Positions 61,448 to 64,000 of a stretch of 64,000 nt of DNA are shown here, piece after piece. The notes beneath the pieces were generated by a model. It ran no database searches. It was not told the DNA's origin and worked only from the letters and a program-made list of their open reading frames with translations. This DNA is from Parus major. Lineage: Eukaryota; Chordata; Aves; Passeriformes; Paridae. Numbering within the stretch: the stretch's first letter is position 1; every line of letters begins with the position of its first letter. Both the position numbers and the translations under genes were made by a program. Location: positions 28,305,266 through 28,369,265 of the forward strand of contig NC_031771.1 of the NCBI RefSeq assembly GCF_001522545.3, written 5' to 3'.

Positions 61448-61500
61448 CAAAAAAAAAAAGAAAAACAAAACAAAAACAACCACCCAAACAAACAAGAAAA
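61448..61500. repeat. A/C-rich low-complexity tract
   Basis: Poly(A) merging into AAAAC, ACAAC and AAAC units on the plus strand. Confidence 0.88.
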
Positions 61501-61509
61501 CCAGCAGTA

Positions 61510-64000
61510 AAAATGCTGCAGAAATGCATGAATACTCTTCAGCAGAAGCTTTATATATTACATAAACTGACCTAGAAACACAGCAAAAGACATTGCTTTA
61601 AATATGAAATCCCAGCTGTACAAAGAATCATTGAAAGGACATAAATGATGCTGAGTCTTCCTTCCTGACCTCTTCTAGAGGGGTGAGTTTCACTTCAGGG
61701 CCAGATTCTATACAACTGTGGAAGAGCACTTTGACAACAGGAGTTAAAAATTATAACCAGATATGGCTTTATGCTGGTATTGCCAACCTATATGTTTTGT
61801 TATTTCTCTCAAAGTTCTGAAAGTTTTTTTCTATCTGAATTATTTGTTTGGATTGTGAAAGAATAGCTGACCTTTTCATTTTGCTCCTCTTCTCTTGCTC
61901 TACCTGCCTCTCCTGTGATATATTTCCTATAATTCCTCCCTTAAAATATGAGGGCAAGATTGTTTCTGCTTTTGATCTCTTACTAGACAACTGGGAGGAT
62001 CACTACCAACTTCTGACACCTCACCTCATCCCTGCCTGAGGAGTGAGCAACTGGTTTTGACTGTTAGCTGAAGCTAATGGAAAACTTTATAACTCCTTAA
62101 TCACTTTCAAAATCTTCTGAACTGAAAATGCCAATGTAATGCATAATTCATGCCAATGAACTTCCAGGTTCTCTGATTTCTAAACTGTAATTCAGGTCTG
62201 GCAGAACTAGAGATTTTAAATACTTTCTTACTCTACTTCCCTCTTCTCACCATTTTCTTCTGCTTAAAATATTAAAATGTGAAGAGAGAGCTGATACTAA
62301 AAGGGAGAGTCATATTGGATTCAAAGCAGACAAATCAAAAAGAAATGTCTGCATGTGTGCTCATTTTAGACAGGTTCTCGATTAGGATGAAAGTGGGCTT
62401 AGTTCTGTAAATTAGTACTGGGATATACAGGTTGGTTATACAAGGCAATGGACCTCTCTCCCCATCTATAATCTCTGTTATTACAGGTACAAACTTTCAT
62501 CAAGTGAAGAATTTTAGAATTTTTAATCAGCAGTTAAAGTCATCAGATGGTATCCAGAAATACAATCCTGCTGTCTGTATAGACAGACGTAGTCAGTCAG
62601 TTTTGGAGAAGGGAATATTAGTAAAGGTGTAAGGCAGTATGAACAGGACTTTCTCTCTGTACCCTATTTCCATTTGCAGCTAATTCAAGAATAGGGGTAG
62701 ATTTGTGTGAATTGATCATTGTTGTCCAGCTGACTAATACCCAGAAGGACAAAATTTCTGTGTGCTATTCTGAGTCCATGCAGTCTAGGAGAGTGAGACA
62801 TAAAACAAGGGTGCTACTCAGTGAACAAAACTTTACAGATGCATCAGAGTTAGTATGAAACAAGAATTTCTCTTCAGCTTTCCAGTTTATGGTGTTGTAC
62901 CAGGAAGCTCTCCCTAGTCACCAGCAGCAGCAGGGGAATATATCCCTCTCTGAATCCGTCTTTGGAGAGGCATCTCTTTTTCACTCGTGGCCAGGGTCCC
63001 TGTTCTGTTCCTCACTGAAGGACTTTAGGTTAAGCAAAGTAAATATACATTCCTCTGCATGCATAAGTGAAAATAATTCTGGATTTTAAACTATTCATTA
63101 GACTATCTAAGAGTCACATTGATTTCAGTGAGGTGGAATCAGGCTCTAGATAGGCATGATTTGGGGGGAAAAAATGACATAAGTAAACATGGTTTGTTTC
63201 TGTTTTAAAAAAGTAACAGAAACTATCAAATTCAGAAAATTTGTTTATTGAAATTGGGTAGATGGAATCCAGTAAAAGAGAAAGGGACTAGCTTACCAAA
63301 CACACTAACAAAAGAAAACAGTGATATGAGTCTTATATAGTATTGGTATATACAACTTTTTTTCTAAAAATTTAAATAAAGACAATTTATATTCAGAACT
63401 AAAGTCTAAGACAGCACTGTTTATCTCTTGAATACAACTGGGATGAATATATGGTCTGTGAGATGAGGCTATTGACGTTGTAAGTGTTCAAATGCCCCCA
63501 TGTCAATACAGAGAGAATTAAATCTACAGACTTCCGCTAGCATTGAAATGCTCTTCATTATGACATTAGAAATGATAACCATGGATTGTTGTTCAGTAAA
63601 CTCATATTACAATCCATGAACAAATGCTACAAACTACTCAGATTACTGGGATCAAACTGAAAATGAAGTCAGCAGAAGAGCTTCAGTTCTTTTTACTGTA
63701 GGGGGAAGTGGGAAATTCAAGCTCCACAAAAGACTGCAAAAATGAGTCACTCCAGATGGAGTATATTACATTCCTAATTAAAGAGCACATACAGTACTTC
63801 ATGATTTTAGTGCTCTTAAACAATCTCACTGGCCATAAACACTATGCTAATGTCTGTTGTGGGGAAAACTGCTTCTGACAGTGACAGTATGTGTTTGGGT
63901 GGATAGCAACAGCACCGATTTATGAAATAGTTTTCTTTTCATACAGATAGTTTTCTTAATTCTTTGGTTTCCAGAGAAATCCAAAGCATCTGATGAGATG
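61510..64000. other. Non-coding stretch, no gene seen
   Basis: A+T-rich DNA. A weak exon-like segment lies at 62487-62626, with TCTGTTATTACAG before it, AAAG|GTGTAAGG after it and an open frame across. It is no better than expected by chance. No repeat family recognised. Confidence 0.5.

Noticed and set aside
62487..62626. Exon-like unit with acceptor, donor and open frame
   Set aside because: The signals are weak and the length is not a multiple of three. Such arrangements are common by chance.

Overview
This looks like a piece of a bird genome, probably a gene desert or one very long intron. The evidence is indirect: A+T-rich DNA (about 60-65% by eye), low repeat density, several CR1 LINE fragments with the ATTCTATG-type 3' end found in birds and other reptiles, and one LTR that resembles an abundant avian ERVL-type LTR. 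I found no intact protein-coding gene, no tRNA or rRNA and no CRISPR. None of the long reading frames has recognisable protein homology, and the most protein-like ones lie inside retroelements.

Layout: 1-4850 is non-coding, with one weak exon-like segment near 2.94-3.14 kb. 4853-5430 is a pyrimidine-rich tract containing a 280-base assembly gap (4959-5238), followed by a TATG microsatellite. 6364-6625 is an old, decayed CR1 on the minus strand. 8305-9097 is a CR1 3' end on the plus strand. 9311 and 11445 carry two copies of an unexplained 54-bp sequence. 13.06-13.5 kb is a TAAT-rich block that could be an enhancer. 14164-14387 holds an exact 80-bp duplication at 144-bp spacing. 16494-17085 is a second plus-strand CR1 fragment with a damaged catalytic motif, and 19522-19671 a short minus-strand CR1 tail.

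21939-22194 looks like a solo LTR on the minus strand, with CCAAT, TATA and AATAAA in the expected order. 22.9-23.5 kb has T/G-rich and TG repeats. 32768-32850 has two adjacent perfect inverted repeats. 32975-33655 is the ERVL-type LTR. 35.92-36.26 kb is a candidate conserved non-coding element with a miRNA-precursor-like hairpin inside it (35990-36058). 39.64-40.34 kb and 61.03-61.43 kb are further candidate conserved elements. 55.1-55.64 kb is a GC- and CpG-richer island with an exon-like signal on the minus strand.

Nothing here amounts to a multi-gene system. The most useful leads are the hairpin at 36.0 kb, the candidate regulatory blocks, the short exact duplications and the CpG-richer island. 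All exon and regulatory calls are inference from sequence alone.
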